From NCBI GenBank assembly GCA_027073795.1, contig JALTEW010000474.1, positions 1-5,303 of the forward strand: a stretch of DNA of 5,303 nt, in the 5' to 3' direction. This stretch comes from a bacterium (GTDB lineage: Bacteria; Desulfobacterota; S145-22). Of this stretch, positions 5,257 to 5,303 are shown one piece after another. Every line of letters begins with the position of its first letter. Within the stretch, counting starts at the first letter, position 1. The notes under the pieces were generated by a model, which saw nothing but the letters and a program-made list of their open reading frames with translations, did not search any database and was not told where the DNA came from. The position numbers were made by a program, and so were the translations under genes.

Positions 5257-5303
5257 ATGAAACGCTCGAGACAAACCGTCCTTCTCACCCTTACCCTTAC
5301 CCT
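5257..5303 (+). CDS. start of a probable exported protein, cut by window edge
   Basis: Only the first 15 codons and part of the next are present: MKRSRQTVLLTLTLT. A basic start (K2, R3, R5) followed by a hydrophobic run looks like the n- and h-regions of a Sec signal peptide or an N-terminal membrane anchor. The cleavage site and mature protein lie beyond the window. It sits 15 bp after fdhE on the same strand, so it is likely co-transcribed and may belong to a formate dehydrogenase or other respiratory locus. No family can be assigned from so little sequence. Confidence 0.7.
   Translation, partial: MKRSRQTVLLTLTLT

Noticed and set aside
5287..5303. Resemblance of the ACCCTT repeat to telomeric repeats
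   Set aside because: The other strand reads GGGTAA, not the GGGTTA of TTAGGG telomeres, and the repeat lies inside a reading frame right after a perfect ribosome binding site.

Overview
The window looks like chromosomal DNA of an anaerobic bacterium, probably a Desulfobacterota (former Deltaproteobacteria) lineage. That placement is an inference. It rests on fdhE, a dedicated assembly factor for respiratory formate dehydrogenases, and on an intergenic palindromic repeat of a type I recall from that group. A consensus sigma70-type tRNA promoter and clear Shine-Dalgarno sites show it is bacterial. No rRNA, IS transposase, CRISPR array or origin is visible.

Layout, left to right. (1) 1-716, + strand: a two-gene type II toxin-antitoxin-like module, with an AbrB/SpoVT-fold antitoxin followed by a PIN-domain (VapC-like) ribonuclease. 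The reading frames overlap by 22 bp, and a possible promoter lies at the window's left edge. (2) 704-829: a palindromic, MITE/REP-like repeat of about 126 bp whose left end forms the last codons and the stop of the PIN gene. A-rich non-coding DNA follows. (3) 975-1062, - strand: tRNA-Leu(UAA) with encoded CCA, a near-perfect promoter and a plausible hairpin-T-run terminator. (4) 1146-4248, - strand: a two-gene operon of adenine deaminase (ade) and then an M20-family metallohydrolase, separated by about 10 bp and read towards the tRNA. (5) 4249-4362: a divergent intergenic region. (6) 4363-5303, + strand: fdhE, then the first codons of a probably exported protein cut off by the window edge.

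Functional reading. ade converts adenine to hypoxanthine and ammonia, and the M20 enzyme hydrolyses an amide or peptide bond in an unidentified small substrate. Together they suggest a small nitrogen-salvage or catabolic operon. fdhE points to a formate dehydrogenase locus, or at least to use of formate as electron donor or carrier, and the signal-peptide-like start of the next gene fits an envelope-linked function. The toxin-antitoxin module converges on the tRNA gene, with the repeat and the terminator candidates lying between them.

I found no clearly new multi-gene system. The most notable points are the repeat supplying the toxin's stop codon, the non-standard acidic site of the PIN domain, the ade/M20 pairing, and the unresolved start of ade.
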